Positions 52,355-63,998 are shown, numbered from the stretch's first letter. The stretch: DNA of 64,000 bases from Mesaphorura yosii (GCA_009869945.1 WIXG01000185.1:1-64000); one strand, 5' to 3'. Program-made: numbers and translations. Notes: a model not told the origin generated them from the letters alone.

Positions 52355-55010
52355 ATGGAGCTTCGTGTCAGAAACAAGTACCGTCTAGGCCGAAAAATTG
52401 GCTCGGGATCGTTTGGAGACATTTACTTAGGTGAGCAATTCCTTACTTCGCATCGCATCTCATCTATTTTTAGCTTTTACTGTCATCCTCTTGTTCGATT
52501 AAACAATTAAATTTGCGAAAGAAGAGGCTGATGAGGCGATGTCGCTGTGTAGAATGACACCCAAAAAGCAGGGAGGCTGGGGACATTAAACGAGTTAGTG
52601 AACGTACTATATGGCGTAATCAAGGGTGATAAAAACTGAGGCCAAGCCGCCAAGCCTGGGCTTCGAAAGTGCTCAACTTTCTAATTTCATGAATCATTCC
52701 ACCTTTGAACCTACGATAGGAGAATTTATTTGCATGAAATTAGTGTCCCTGGTGAATTGAACATCCAGAACCCCGTTTTCGGGCTCGGGGCAATTTTAAT
52801 CTAGGCAGGTATCCCGGATGATGACGCAAGTAAATGGGTTAAAAGTGGGCTGATACTCTCGGTCTTTTTCTGCGAAAAGCAACAAGGAAACTCGAGTGCG
52901 AAATGCTTCATTCAATCTTAATGCATCCCTTAACTGTACTCATATTTGGGTCGCGCTCGAATTTATAAATTTAGTCGAGTCATATTTCGTAAAGCTAAAA
53001 CTGAATTCTCGCAATCCTCAGGATTTTATTAGTTTTCAACACTTCCTTGTCTCTTATGGCACTGATAAAATGAGACAAGGCAACATGTGTGTGCGAAGTT
53101 GCGTAAATTCGCAACGAATTCCGTTTACATTGCGCAGGGATCAGGCATATTTTCCAACCTTTACTTATCCTCATCCAATCCTTCTGCAGCGCCATGAGAA
53201 TTCGGCCCAGCGCAATCATGCATTTGTCGTGTATCTGTGCGATAACTCCATGGATGGTCTTAGTAAACTCAAATTTACTAAACTGGTGAATACTAAATGA
53301 TTTGCTTTCCGCAGGTACAAATATTACTACTGGTGAGGAGATTGCCATCAAATTAGAATCCATAAAAACAAAGCATCCGCAACTACACATTGAATCACGA
53401 TTCTACAAATCAATGAATGGCACAGGTGAGTATCAATCTAAATACAAATCTCAAGTCGCAATCCGAATTTCGCACCTGTGAGAATGAAACGATTGTTTTC
53501 TCATTTTGCAGTTGGCATTCCATCAATCAAATGGTGTGGGACGGAGGGTGATTATAACGTGATGGTGATGGAACTGCTTGGACCAAGCCTAGAAGATTTA
53601 TTCAATTTTTGTAACCGTAGGTTTACATTGAAAACCGTGCTGCTGCTGGCTGATCAACTTGTGAGTCCCCCACCTCACATTGCGAATTTGCGAACGATGA
53701 CTTGCAAATTAACATTCTGAAATTTAATTTAATTTTACGACTTTTTCAGATTTCTCGCATAGAATCAATTCACATGCGTTCAGTTATACATCGAGATATT
53801 AAACCTGACAACTTTCTAATGGGCTTAGGGCGGAAAGGTAACTTAGTCTACACAATTGATTTTGGACTTGCCAAAAAATATCGCGATCATCGAACGCACG
53901 AGCATATTCCATACAAAGAAAACAAAAATCTTACTGGAACGGCGAGATACGCATCAATTAACACTCACATGGGCAAAGGTAATTAAACAACTCATTTACA
54001 TCACCATTAATCCTATTAGCCTCTTAATTCCTGTCTTCATATCCCAGACAGTAATTTGTTCCTCTTTAATCATCCTCTTACTATTATCGCTGTAAATATA
54101 TTCACATATTTGGCTTAGCATTCGCGCGATACTTTTCCTGTAGTCTGATGGGGCTGAGCGAGCACGCATGAGTGCGCTCACAGCTCACACTCTCTGTCCT
54201 GTCCTTGACAGCGCAATTAAATCCGCGAATGGCATTTCACGCGTACTGAACTACATACCTCTGAAACCTTTGTCTGCCCTCACTGCATAATAATATGCTT
54301 TTATGCTATGATCGATATTTTTCTCCGTTTTCAATTCTTTGTGTCTGTGTTGCAGAACAATCGCGTCGAGATGACATGGAATCGCTGGGTTACGTCCTGA
54401 TGTACTTCAACCGCGGTTCCCTGCCTTGGCAGGGTTTGAAAGCAGCCACAAAACGACAAAAATATGAGCGCATCTGTGAGAAGAAAATTTCGACATCCAT
54501 TGAAGAACTTTGTCGCGGATTTCCGAGCGAATTCGCCACGTACTTCAACTATTGTCGCTCCTTGGGCTTTGAGGAGAAACCTGACTACGGCTACTTGAGG
54601 CAACTGTTTAGAAATCTGTTCCATCGCCAGGAATTCACTTATGATTACGTCTTCGATTGGAATATGCTTGTAAGTCTAAAGCAAAACGATAAAATACTGG
54701 CTCGTGCTGGAAAATGGTGGACATGAAGTTAAATCGTGAACTTTTTTTGACATTTCAGCGAGGCTCGAGACCTGCAATTCCGTCTGGTCTGCAGACACCA
54801 GCGCTCCCACCTTGTAACAATGCTCCTCCTGGCAATCTTCCTGGTGTCGTGGGCGAGGAAGACCGTCAGCGCCGCCACAGTTCGCGAGGTGGTCGTGATG
54901 CGTTCGCCAAAAGTGCGCCTGACCAGCTTGCTGCCATGGTGCCCTCCACTTCCATGATTTCTGCCGGAACACTGGCTGCTCCTGCTGCCGCTTCCTTCAA
55001 CAGATTGTAA
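52355..55010 (+). CDS. dco: casein kinase I, delta/epsilon class (doubletime-like)
   Basis: Exons join(52355..52430, 53315..53425, 53512..53660, 53750..53978, 54356..54669, 54759..55010), 376 residues. The kinase domain is almost colinear with human CK1 delta/epsilon from [20 protein letters not shown] onward: Gly loop, Lys in EEIAIKLES, catalytic loop [32 protein letters not shown] (the CK1-specific SIN in place of APE), KRQKYERI and [22 protein letters not shown]1 delta/epsilon phosphorylates PERIOD in the clock and acts in Wnt and Hedgehog signalling. The C-terminal tail (84 residues, [10 protein letters not shown]..., Pro/Ala/Arg-rich) is shorter than the roughly 120 residues of vertebrate delta/epsilon. 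Intron 1 is 884 bp. Confidence 0.95.
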
Positions 55011-55595
55011 TTAAGCACGGCCACGCCACAAATGACTTACGCGCGGACAAAATTCAGTTCATAATTTGATTAGTGTGTAGTAATTTCTTTTGCGTTCTCT
55101 AAATCAGCATTTGTATTTGTAATGTTGCGATTTTTTTATCAAATGAGTGTGCAATCGGAGCCTCTCAGGCCCTGTGTGGTTAAAAAGCCCACATTGTGTA
55201 CCATACACACACAACATGAAGGGAGAACTTCACCATTGCGTCTAATCTTAAGAACTCGCTATAAGTACCGTGTAACTCCAGTAATTGATTTAATGTGAAT
55301 GCAACCGAGACGGCCAGTGCCGCCGGAGCGCTGAGTTGGAATGTCCTCGTGTTTATGAAGACGAAGATGAGTGCTTAGGTTAAGAAGAAACATACAGCTT
55401 GAGTTGATTGCCTCGCTTTGGTCGCATTTGTAAATGATATACAAACGGCACCAGAATGAGCATCAAATACTACTGTGTATTATTCATAATCTATAATTAA
55501 CTAGGCATACTGTGTTTTAATTTTAGCAAGCGCGATTTTGTGCGATGACGACGTGAAAACTGAGACACAAATTAAATATTGAAACATTTGTAATA
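55011..55595. other. 3' UTR of CK1 and intergenic sequence
   Basis: No supported gene; AT-rich. Confidence 0.5.
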
Positions 55596-55978
55596 ATGCG
55601 TTCAATAAAATTTTGGATGGAATACAACTTGAGACTTTTTACTTTACTCCTGGTTTCTTTCACCGCTGCTGGCTGTATTTTGGTCGAGCCTATACAAAAG
55701 TCCTATTTGCGTAATTGCCATTTGGTACAGGGACAATTGCAGAGAGTATTCATTTCAATGAGTCACACTGGCCCTCGGTTTTGCTCATTTCTAATCCAGT
55801 ATCATGCTGCGGGATAATTAGTATGGAGGAAATTCCAAGTAGTCAAAGCCTCCCTCCGAGCCATATCACTAATCGCTTATCAGAGAGGCTTAAATTGCTT
55901 AAAACGGTAATTGTGGGTCTGGAGGAGCAGTTGCAAATACATCATGGCCATGACATGCCAGACAACGATAAGAAGTGA
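55596..55978 (+). CDS. small secreted protein, about 116 aa, with a 32-nt intron
   Basis: Exons join(55596..55710, 55743..55978). The first has a hydrophobic leader (NLRLFTLLLVSFTAAGCILV); Met at 55596 or the in-frame Met eight codons later could be used. The second exon encodes SIHFNESHWPSVLLISNPVS, CCGIISMEEIPSSQSLPPSH and a helical end RLSERLKLLKTVIVGLEEQL, stopping at 55976-55978. The two are joined only by a 32-nt GT-AG intron; without splicing exon 1 stops at 55815. Candidate N-glycosylation site NES. Possibly a small secreted peptide precursor; no family recognised. Confidence 0.45.
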
Positions 55979-56572
55979 AGGGATGCAAATGACCAAGTTC
56001 AATGAGTTGCATGGATATTCTAAAGAATCCTTCCATCATGCCAGGCTATTTTTGTCAGGTACAAACGAGCAGCGAACGTCCAACGTAGCATAAAGCTGGG
56101 GTTCCATTTTCTCGAGTCGCATTTCACCTATGGATTTCAGAGTGAACGTGAGGGATGACAAGAACGCATCGTCACGCAACATGGACGAGGAATTAACGTG
56201 TACTTGACCAGGACTAACGTTTTTAAGTTTAGACAGCGAAATTTACAAAATTGTGCTGTGACGTTGTGGGCTACTCGACAGCTGTTTCACATTTTTGTCT
56301 ACGTTCGAATCGATCACAATTGGCCATAAGTTCATCAGATTTGTGTGAAGAAATCGGATTCAAGTTGCTGTCAAGATATTTCGCTTCTGCTTTTGCTTTC
56401 GTCAGTCGCCGGAGAAGTCTGTTTACAGAATACGCGTAATTCCTCCTTGAAGAGGTAAGTGTAGCCGTACTAAAATTCTTGTGTCGCTTGGACAAGAAGG
56501 CAAAATGAGACAAACTCACGATTACTTTTCCAATGTGCAGAACTGCCACGTTGAAACCTACTCGACCGCATT
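55979..56572 (+). other. 5' region of the Tgi/VGLL4-like gene, with probable 5' UTR intron
   Basis: A GTAAGT donor near 56456 and a GTGCAG acceptor near 56540 suggest an untranslated first exon ending at about 56455. No other gene supported. Confidence 0.4.
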
Positions 56573-57679
56573 ATGAATGGCCAAGGCTTATCTTCAAGCT
56601 ACCCGCCAACTTACACCATGAATTCCAACAAACGAAGCAGGACCCGTCCACGCAAGAACCCACATCCACTAGCAACAAGGTGAGACATTTTCAACACTGC
56701 ACCCGCGCCCCGTTCTCGCCCAAAGCGAAAAGCTTTTGCTAACTACATGCTCGTTCTCCATTCTCTCCCAAGATCGCTTCCTCAGTTGCAATACTCTGTC
56801 TCTGAAATTTCATCACCTTCCCGACATGAAGGCGGGCCTGCGTTTTCGATCCAGTCAGCTGGTCGTCGTTCATCAAAATCTAAATCTCCGCCACATTCTC
56901 GCAGTGCTGTTGCTCCTGATCAGGTCGTGCCTTTGGACTTTTCTGTTCGTCACAGCAAGAAACGTTCCAGTGTCGTTGCATTCGGGTCGAATGAGAGCGA
57001 TACTGGGAAACGGGCAGCTGCCGCACTAGCAATGCCAACTGTTGGTGACGTGTCGGCACAAATACTGTATGGTCAGAGTCACGCACAGGCCACACTTAAC
57101 GATCACTTGAGAGCACAACTGCAAATTTACTTCGCTTTGCAACAGCAACAGCTTCAGGAGCAAGAGGAGTCGGAGTCAGAACAGAGCACCAGCCCAAAGA
57201 AGCAACGTCGAAACTCGGACAATGAGAACGAATTGCATTGGGCCGACCTGTACACTGTCGCATCGTCGTCAGCTTCTCTTATGCCAGCTGAGAACGAACA
57301 TCTTCCAGCTCGAAAGAACGCCAGCATCGTCAACAGCGTTTCAACTGCAACTGGATCCAGGAGATCCATCGCCGTAGCTCGTCGTCGCAGCACTGCGAAC
57401 AAACAACAATGGTCGACAATGGGCCGCGTTCAATCGCGTTCTTGCTCTGTTAATAGCAGTGTCAGTGGAGACGACGCCACGGCCTGCAATTGCGAGTGCT
57501 CTCGTCAGCAGATCTTCGTCAATTATCAACTATTCATTGATGAGCATTTCCGTCGTAGTCTTGGAACAAAGAAGTACCGGGAATTGTTTCCATCAGAGAA
57601 ATCGTCAAGGAATCCAAGTACGTCGTCTACTGACGAGGAAGACGAAGAGCAGCCGCTCGAAGTTACGCTGGACGACTGA
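56573..57679 (+). CDS. Tgi: Tondu-domain growth inhibitor / vestigial-like 4 protein
   Basis: Exons join(56573..56679, 56773..57679), 337 residues. Near the C-terminus FIDEHFRRSLGTKKYRELF is a Tondu (TDU) motif, close to VGLL4 TDU1 (EEHFRRSLGKNYKE), which binds the TEAD/Scalloped transcription factor and competes with Yorkie/YAP. The N-terminus has SSYPPTYTMN, a PPxY motif at residues 11-14 that can bind Yorkie WW domains, as in insect Tgi. VPLDFSVRH resembles a PxDLS-type CtBP-binding or VGLL conserved region. Between lie a poly-Gln stretch, acidic runs and basic KKQRRN. VGLL4 and insect Tgi have two TDU motifs; only one is plain here. It should act as a nuclear co-repressor in the Hippo pathway. 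Confidence 0.8.
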
Positions 57680-57937
57680 GAGGATTGGAATAGTGGGCAC
57701 GAAGAAATCTATGCGTAGGCTATGAATTATGAATAATTGTGCCCTTGATTGGGATTTTGAATTTTGGTGGTGGGCAATTGTAGTTAGTTTATACTCATAG
57801 CTCATTACTTACTTCAGACTTAAAGTAATGTATTTTTTTACTTAATGTGAAATTAGAGGCTGACTTTTGTTACAATTTTGACGTCAAATATTTTTGTGTT
57901 GTGTTTCATTATTATTGACTAAATTCTGGAAAAAATT

Positions 57938-57943
57938 AATAAA
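57938..57943 (+). terminator. polyadenylation signal of the Tgi-like gene
   Basis: AATAAA 260 nt after the stop; a minus-strand AATAAA for the convergent gene lies some 40 bp further on. Confidence 0.5.
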
Positions 57944-58150
57944 AATCACAAAATACCCACAGCATTTCTGACACAAATTTTTTATTTCTTCAATGGCCGA
58001 GATATCATCACCAATTATTTGCGGTTGCCAATTAAAAGAACTTTGGAAAAACAAACAGAACTGAGGGAGCATTAAAGAACAGAAATAGAATTTGGTTCGG
58101 CTAACAATAAAGTAATTACTTGGTGCATGCACTTGCTTGATGATTATTGT

Positions 58151-58534
58151 TCATGGCCATTCTTTAATGAACTTGTTCAGAGCAACGCTGAACATCTGCT
58201 CTTGCTTGGTGATGCAGCACAATGACGCTCTGACCAACCAGTCGTTGCATCTGGCGATGATTGCCTGCCACTGCTTATTATTAAAAATGGCCTTTTACTT
58301 ACCAAACTTAATTTCAGCATAGTTGAGTCCAAGCGTAGTGGCGAAGTGAAGGTTCAAGTTGAAGTAGCCATCGCGATGCTGAAGGTATGCAACCTTCAGA
58401 AAGAATTCGTAGTAGTCGTTCTCGCTGTTGCTCATGATTAGCTTTCTCGGAATCCAAGTCCTGTACAAAAAAGTAGACGAGTACTTAAAACTTATCTACT
58501 TATTGCTGACTTTTCTGAATGATGTAATGCCCAT
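58151..58534 (-). CDS. small protein with an in-frame TAA between coding blocks
   Basis: Proposed first exon 58500..58534 (MGITSFRKVSN) joins through a 39-nt intron to 58303..58460, encoding TWIPRKLIMSNSENDYYEFF, LKVAYLQHRDGYFNLNLHFA and TTLGLNYAEIKF. In the same frame, after GGT AAG TAA, a second block runs to TGA at 58151-58153: KQWQAIIARCNDWLVRASLC, CITKQEQMFSVALNKFIKEW. Both blocks have strongly coding third positions. A GTAAGT donor sits at the boundary, but none of the available acceptors (29, 32 or 38 nt downstream) keeps frame. Readthrough, a sequence indel or an unusual intron could explain it. The first exon is tentative. Family not recognised. Confidence 0.5.
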
Positions 58535-59486
58535 CACTTAAAGACTTATGATGTCACAACTGATGTGCATGGACACAAAAAGACACAGTACAGAGTGATT
58601 ATTCCGTAGGAGACGAAATGAAAAAGGAGAATGACGTTGCTGGTCTTGTTGTTCGAGAACAAACGATTGATCACGCCGACGAACGGCACAGAATGGACAT
58701 GAACCCCTTGGATGCTATTTGCCATTGTTCTTCCACTCATATTCTGACATGGCGTGGCATGAATCATCTCCGTTGGCTGATCCGGGGCGATCGTATCGAT
58801 GAATGAAGATTGGCAAACAGGAGTCCAAAGAAGAGTGAAGAATGGGTTTACAGAATCCCAGAACCAGAACTCAGAAAGAGTCACGTCTAGCTGTGTTGTA
58901 GTTTCGCATATGAGTAAATATAGCGTATGGATGGTGACAGAAGGAGTCACTGCTCAATAAATGTGATCCCCTTAACTTGACTTGATATCTCAGAATTTCT
59001 ATTGTCCAACCCCTCTTCACAGCTAACGCGGAGTACTACAGTCTGGACTCGGCGGCGTGACTTCAGAATGCGAATTCAAGACGAACCTCCATTTTACACG
59101 TTAAAGTTGAAGACAGCTCTGCACGCTTGCATGGAGAACATGAAACGAAACGCAAGATTCACACTTTACTAGGTTCAGAGCAAATATAAGAATAAAAAAT
59201 GACACCGATAAATTCCATGCTCTTTATTGCCAAAGAATCTGAAAGAAGCTTTCCACGCTTACGACTAAAACGTACTAATTACATTAAGGATTATTCAATA
59301 AAACAATTAAAATGACCGTTTAAAATGTCAGTTGCAAATTTGTAAAATCGTAATAAAAATAAAAACGAAACAGAAATAGAAGAATAAATGAATCACTTTT
59401 GCTCGCTTACTTCTTCACGTGTTAATGGAGATTCAATAAATTCAAGCTTCTTTCACGATGTCCGGCAGGCGCAGTGAGTCCGGGAT
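58535..59486. other. uncertain region with overlapping frames
   Basis: Frames at 58618-58806 (+) and 58546-58950 (-) overlap completely; the minus one has coding-like third positions (MSGRTMANSIQGVHVHSVPF) and may be a 5' exon of the preceding gene, while AATAAA at 58956 on the plus strand could favour the other. Not resolved. The rest is AT-rich and empty. Confidence 0.3.
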
Positions 59487-60003
59487 TCATATGTGGATGT
59501 ATTTGAAGAACGAAGCCATGAACATTGCTTCTTGCTTCGGAACTGGCTGTAATGGAGCACCGCCATGTGCCTTAAAAATCTATGCATTGCATCGTTTCAG
59601 GAGCCCAACCCACTCACTTTCGAGCGGCGCCAAACGACGGACAAAGTACGTCATCGCCAGCACTGTTGCGAACGCGTCCTCGTCGAAGCCAGAAGTCTCA
59701 CATTCTGCAAATGCATCGTCTCAATTTAAGACGGTGAGACCGATAGCTTTTTTGAAATCTCATTTGAGACAAGACGCTAATCAAAATGAGAATCCTCAGT
59801 CATAATTTACCTGATTTTAGCTCCTGCAACTCCACTTCGATGATGCTCGCCAAACCTTCATTTAACTTGTATGACACATCGCCCTGATGAAGAACAGCCA
59901 ATTGCTCGAGGATCTCGCGACTTTTTACCATGTCAAACGGAGGCACAACTGGTAGAAGCCTTGGCTCGTCGTCATATTGGCAGTCGCAGCCATTTGTCTG
60001 CAT
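59487..60003 (-). CDS. small intracellular protein, about 123 aa
   Basis: Exons join(59487..59570, 59610..59704, 59811..60003). It starts MQTNGCDCQYDDEPRLLPVV and continues REILEQLAVLHQGDVSYKLN, then CETSGFDEDAFATVLAMTYF and VRRLAPLESEW. Exons 1 and 2 join well. For exon 3 two readings exist: a 39-nt intron with donor GTTGGG gives AHGGAPLQPVPKQEAMFMAS then FFKYIHI; a 46-nt intron with the better donor GTGAGT gives a different frame ending about 50 codons later. Codon look favours the first. Helical, no membrane segment; family not recognised. Confidence 0.5.
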
Positions 60004-60932
60004 TTTCCTGCATAATCAGAAAAAAAATTAAAGCGTTAGCCGCGTTGGAAATATTGTCTGGTTGTTAATTAACATTTGTTCAAATCAAATGCCAAGGTTC
60101 CAAATCCAACCTGAAAGCTTGAACTGACTTCTTTTCCGATTCCAACAAAATAACGAAATGAAGTCTGGTTATCTCGGATGACATCCTTCATATGATGTGT
60201 CGAGTCTTTGCCCATAAATTTTCCGATATGAAATTGCAAAGCATCAGCACAAATGGAACGAAATCTAATCGCGTCTTGTGACTCATCTCACTTTCTTACC
60301 AAATGACAAAAGAGAGTAAAGATTGTTCATTTTCAAAATTTATATAAACTTGATGATAGAAATCATGTCAATTTGGATTGTTTATGTTTTCTTAGCTCAT
60401 AAATTTAACATACTCTTGTCATTTTGATAAGTGCACGTATATTCATGGGAGTGGCGATGTTCAATACAACGAAATCGCAAAGAAGCTGGGTCTCATTCCG
60501 TTGTGTCTATCCTGCTTTCAAATGAGCAATTCATTTGCAATTGAATACAAAATGGTTCTCAAAATCACAGTGTTTAATTTAAAATTGTCCTGAGACAACA
60601 CATTAGTATAAACTTTTCTGATTTAGAATAAAACTCGCTTGACAACTTGCGGTGAGTAAAACTAAAATATCGGGCTAAATAAATTAGTCCATTGCAAGAC
60701 AAAATGACCAGTTTCATGTTTTCAGAAAGTCAGCAAAAGTTACAAGGCTGCAACTTTCCGCAGGAAAATCGTAGTGTCTATCATAAAATCTAACTAGCGT
60801 CAACAATAAGACTCAATGATAAAAACCTTCAATCCAGAATTTGTCACATGAAATATTTTTTCTAATGGATATAAACTAATTTGACAATGTAAAGCTTTAA
60901 GGATCAAAATTCGTCTTGGCGTTAAAAAATAA
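60004..60932. other. AT-rich intergenic, nothing recognised
   Basis: No open frame of note over 0.9 kb. Confidence 0.55.
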
Positions 60933-61607
60933 TCAGACTTGAGTTTCTTCTTCGATCACTTCATCGTCAGTCTTATCAATCATTGGAATTCTAGACTCGT
61001 CACCCGGAATTCCATCAAATGGACGACCACAGTTGGCAGGTTCAGGATGCACTTGAGCAACAACTTTCTGGAATTCAGCTCGGCATGATGGACCAGGCTG
61101 TGGCTCTTCCGGGGCGAATGCAACCCGTTTCGTGTTGTGAGTAACTTGAATGCTGACTTTTTTGAGCGCAGACGGACGGGCTTCAATACTGTTCAGGGGC
61201 CTGTTGCGCTCTTCTCGCTTTTCGATGATGTGTCCGACGATTAAGGCCACGACCAGGAAGAGAATTATGCAAAGCGCCCCTAACAAGGTCCAAATGGCGG
61301 TGCTCCAGCAAACGGGTGAGCTTGTCGAGTTGTACATCCAGTGGTCATTGCACATTGTCGGAATGTCCAGGCCCCATTGCGTGTTATAGGAGTTTCCGCA
61401 TTTATCCTCGACGCATGCTTTACGACTTGCAGCAGCACAGCAGATGAGACAGTCCTGAGGTGGTTGATATTTTGAAGTGCGAATAGTCTCGTTGTAAGTG
61501 CTAGTGCACTCTTCTGGTGGGTCATTTTCATGGCAGAAGTTGTTCTCCTTAGCCGTCGACAATGAGCAGAATAGTGCCAGCAAAAGAAGTGACGAAATGC
61601 TAATCAT
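60933..61607 (-). CDS. type I single-pass membrane protein, Cys-rich ectodomain
   Basis: Single coding exon, 224 residues. The start is taken as MISISSLLLLALFCSLSTAK at 61607; the frame is open 12 codons further up, but this Met gives a proper signal peptide. Ectodomain about residues 20-105 with some ten Cys (NFCHENDPPEECTSTYNET, CLICCAAASRKACVEDKCG, TMCNDHWMYNS, SPVCW), probably disulphide-bonded, and two N-glycosylation sites. One membrane helix follows (IWTLLGALCIILFLVVALIV), then a cytosolic tail of about 100 residues, basic then acidic, ending IEEETQV. A 5' UTR intron is likely (GTAATT donor near 61698, acceptor just before 61645). The C-terminal ETQV fits a class I PDZ-binding motif (x-T/S-x-V). 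Receptor or adhesion role possible; family not recognised. Confidence 0.75.
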   Translation of the reverse strand: MISISSLLLLALFCSLSTAKENNFCHENDPPEECTSTYNETIRTSKYQPPQDCLICCAAASRKACVEDKCGNSYNTQWGLDIPTMCNDHWMYNSTSSPVCWSTAIWTLLGALCIILFLVVALIVGHIIEKREERNRPLNSIEARPSALKKVSIQVTHNTKRVAFAPEEPQPGPSCRAEFQKVVAQVHPEPANCGRPFDGIPGDESRIPMIDKTDDEVIEEETQV

Positions 61608-63339
61608 TTCGGCGAGGGTCTGAAATTGCAAAATCCTGAGCATATGACACGTGCGACAATTTATTGTCTTAATCGTTTTACAAGTAATGATGAATTACCT
61701 CGTAAACGATTCTGAAGAGAGCTGGTGATATGAAGAGACGCCAATTTAAAACGAATTTCGCGAGGTCGTCTCCAAAGAAGCTGCAAATCAAGAGAGCATT
61801 TATCAGATTTTATTGCTTCCTGTGTCTCTCCAAGTCATAATACATAAATTAGACGTCGTATTGGCTTCTGAGAGGGTACATTGAGACAACGCCTGCGTAA
61901 GTATTAAGGACAATTACCTGATCTCAATCTCTATACGCCGAACTTACTTATCACAAGCAAGAGATAATTTCTGGGACCCTTTGCTATCTAATTCATTTAG
62001 TTCGTAAGCACCAAGCAGCAAAGGCTCCGCAAATTCAAGCTTGAATTGTCACCAGGCTGATGACAGCCAGCCGTTCCAAGTACTGCGAATGAATGAGACC
62101 GACTACCTTTGACGAACCGGCTTCCAGTTCAGAGCCTGAGACACATGTGCAAATTGAATACCGGCGTGCTGCATTCATGTGGCAACTTCTCATGGTTAAA
62201 ACATACATTAACACTGAATCGATCATTGCAACCAGTGGTGCAGTTACAGTTAAAAGTAGTAAAAACTGAGTCGGTCTCTTTTAGAAGGTTTCTTTACATT
62301 TCTGATTTCTCAAGCCTTAGTCATTTTCCAATACGCTAATATGCATACGCTCACGTTAACATTTACACGTCTGTCACTGTTTATTAGTTGTAAGTTACTT
62401 TTCAACATTTTATCTGAGCTCGGACGCTCTTTCATACGCTAAGAACACTCTTTTAACGACATCCTGCTTCACTCCCGAAACGGTGAGAAAATGACGCAAA
62501 CCATGTCCTCATTCCGAAATATAATTAATGTCTTCTGCATATCCGTCTGCTTTCAGCATCGTCTACAATCACGACTCTAGTATCTAATTGCCTTCCACCT
62601 TCGAAGTAGAATTTTGCTTCGGAAATTAGGAGCTTAAATCGCGGGCAAATGTCCAGCGACAGACTTACTACAATGTGAGATCAGGCAATTCAGAAACTGT
62701 TCTTTCTAGCGCCAGATAGATAGAAATTCAGATTAATGATCTAATAGTCTGTAGCTGCATATGCTCATTGTGAACACGGTCGACAAGATAGACTCAGGCA
62801 GGCATGTTGACTTCTGATGAGCTTTCATTTGCAGAATCCATTCCAGGCAGCCAGGCCCTTGTCATGAAAAAACGGTGCTTTAATTAAGCATGTGAATCGA
62901 TCAGACTTGAATCTTCAAAATTCTATTCCTTTATCATGCTAAGTTCTGGGAGTTAAATTCGGTGAGTCAAGCAAATGCAACTGATTTTACTTTCTAAATA
63001 CAGTGCCGAAGCACATTAACTTGAGCTCATCTATAAAACATGGCTCTGGACAAGTCTATTCGGAAAAATATGACAGATGGTAATGCAAAGTCTTCCACGG
63101 AAAGATTAAATGAACTCATCTGCCGCCAGACTATGTCCGCAGATTAATCAAGTTAAATCGCAGTGCTTATAATGAACTTTATTACGGAAATAAAAAAACC
63201 AAAGTCTAGACTTAATGCAGTAAGGGACATCTAAAATACTAGGAAATTCTTTTAAGCAAGTACGTGCATAAAATTCGGATAGTATTTCACTATGATTAGA
63301 CATACGTTAAATGCTAAGTTATTTAGTAAAATAAAATAT
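61608..63339. other. intergenic 1.7 kb, nothing recognised
   Basis: Contains the probable 5' untranslated exon of the membrane-protein gene near 61700-61780 and, at 63180, a minus-strand AATAAA for the last gene. Otherwise no supported feature. Confidence 0.5.
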
Positions 63340-63998
63340 TCAGTAGATAAAAGTTTTAGATATCACTTCAATGGATTGAAGTTCACACTCTGGACAAGGC
63401 TGTCCTTTTGAATGAGCCTTCGCCTTCAATTTCCTGGACATGGATTTTACTTGATGTAGGGCGTTCTTCCTTGCATGGTCGAAATCGTCCATTCCAGGTA
63501 CATGCATGGCCTCCAGGCGAACGGTGTGGCGTATGCATTCTTCCTCCAACGAGCAAAACTCATACGTGAAGTGAGGACCACGATATTTTTCAATTTGCTT
63601 GGCAGTCATGTTGACCTTCACCAGATAATTGTCCAATACTTGTTTATGAGTATCTGAGAAGACAGAAACACAAGACGCAGTTGCTAATAGAAAGAAATTA
63701 CTTGAACCAGGGAAAAACATTGCTGCTTACAGTTGGATTCACAAAAGCTGTCATCGTGACAGCTCTGGGGCGTGCTTCCGCTAATTGAACTGCTTGACCC
63801 AACATCCTCTCGAGCTTTATCTTTACTTTGACGAGATGACCAAAAATAAGCTGTCCAATGCACAACACGACTGACGAATGCAGCGATACAATTTTTAGAC
63901 TCCTCCACGGCCACGGTTGATTCGTTCAGGGTCGAGGTAGACATCGTTGGCGTCGACGAGCAGCATGTTGAATCAAGATCTTCATTTGGAGAATCCAT
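63340..63998 (-). CDS. unrecognised two-exon protein, about 193 aa
   Basis: Exons join(63340..63653, 63731..63998). It starts MDSPNEDLDSTCCSSTPTMS near the right edge of the window; the true start could lie beyond it. The first exon is Ser/Thr/acidic with a short aromatic segment, VSRVVHWTAYFWSSRQ. The second encodes YTHKQVLDNYLVKVNMTAKQ, IEKYRGPHFTYEFCSLEEEC and IRHTVRLEAMHVPGMDDF, a helical basic region and CPECELQSIEVI near the end. The splice (AAC T|GTAAGC...TCAG|AT ACT) keeps frame. No domain recognised; the evenly spaced charged residues suggest an alpha-helical soluble domain. Confidence 0.65.

Noticed and set aside
52896..53300. 134-codon frame within CK1 intron 1
   Set aside because: Lies in the intron between two certain kinase exons; no motif.
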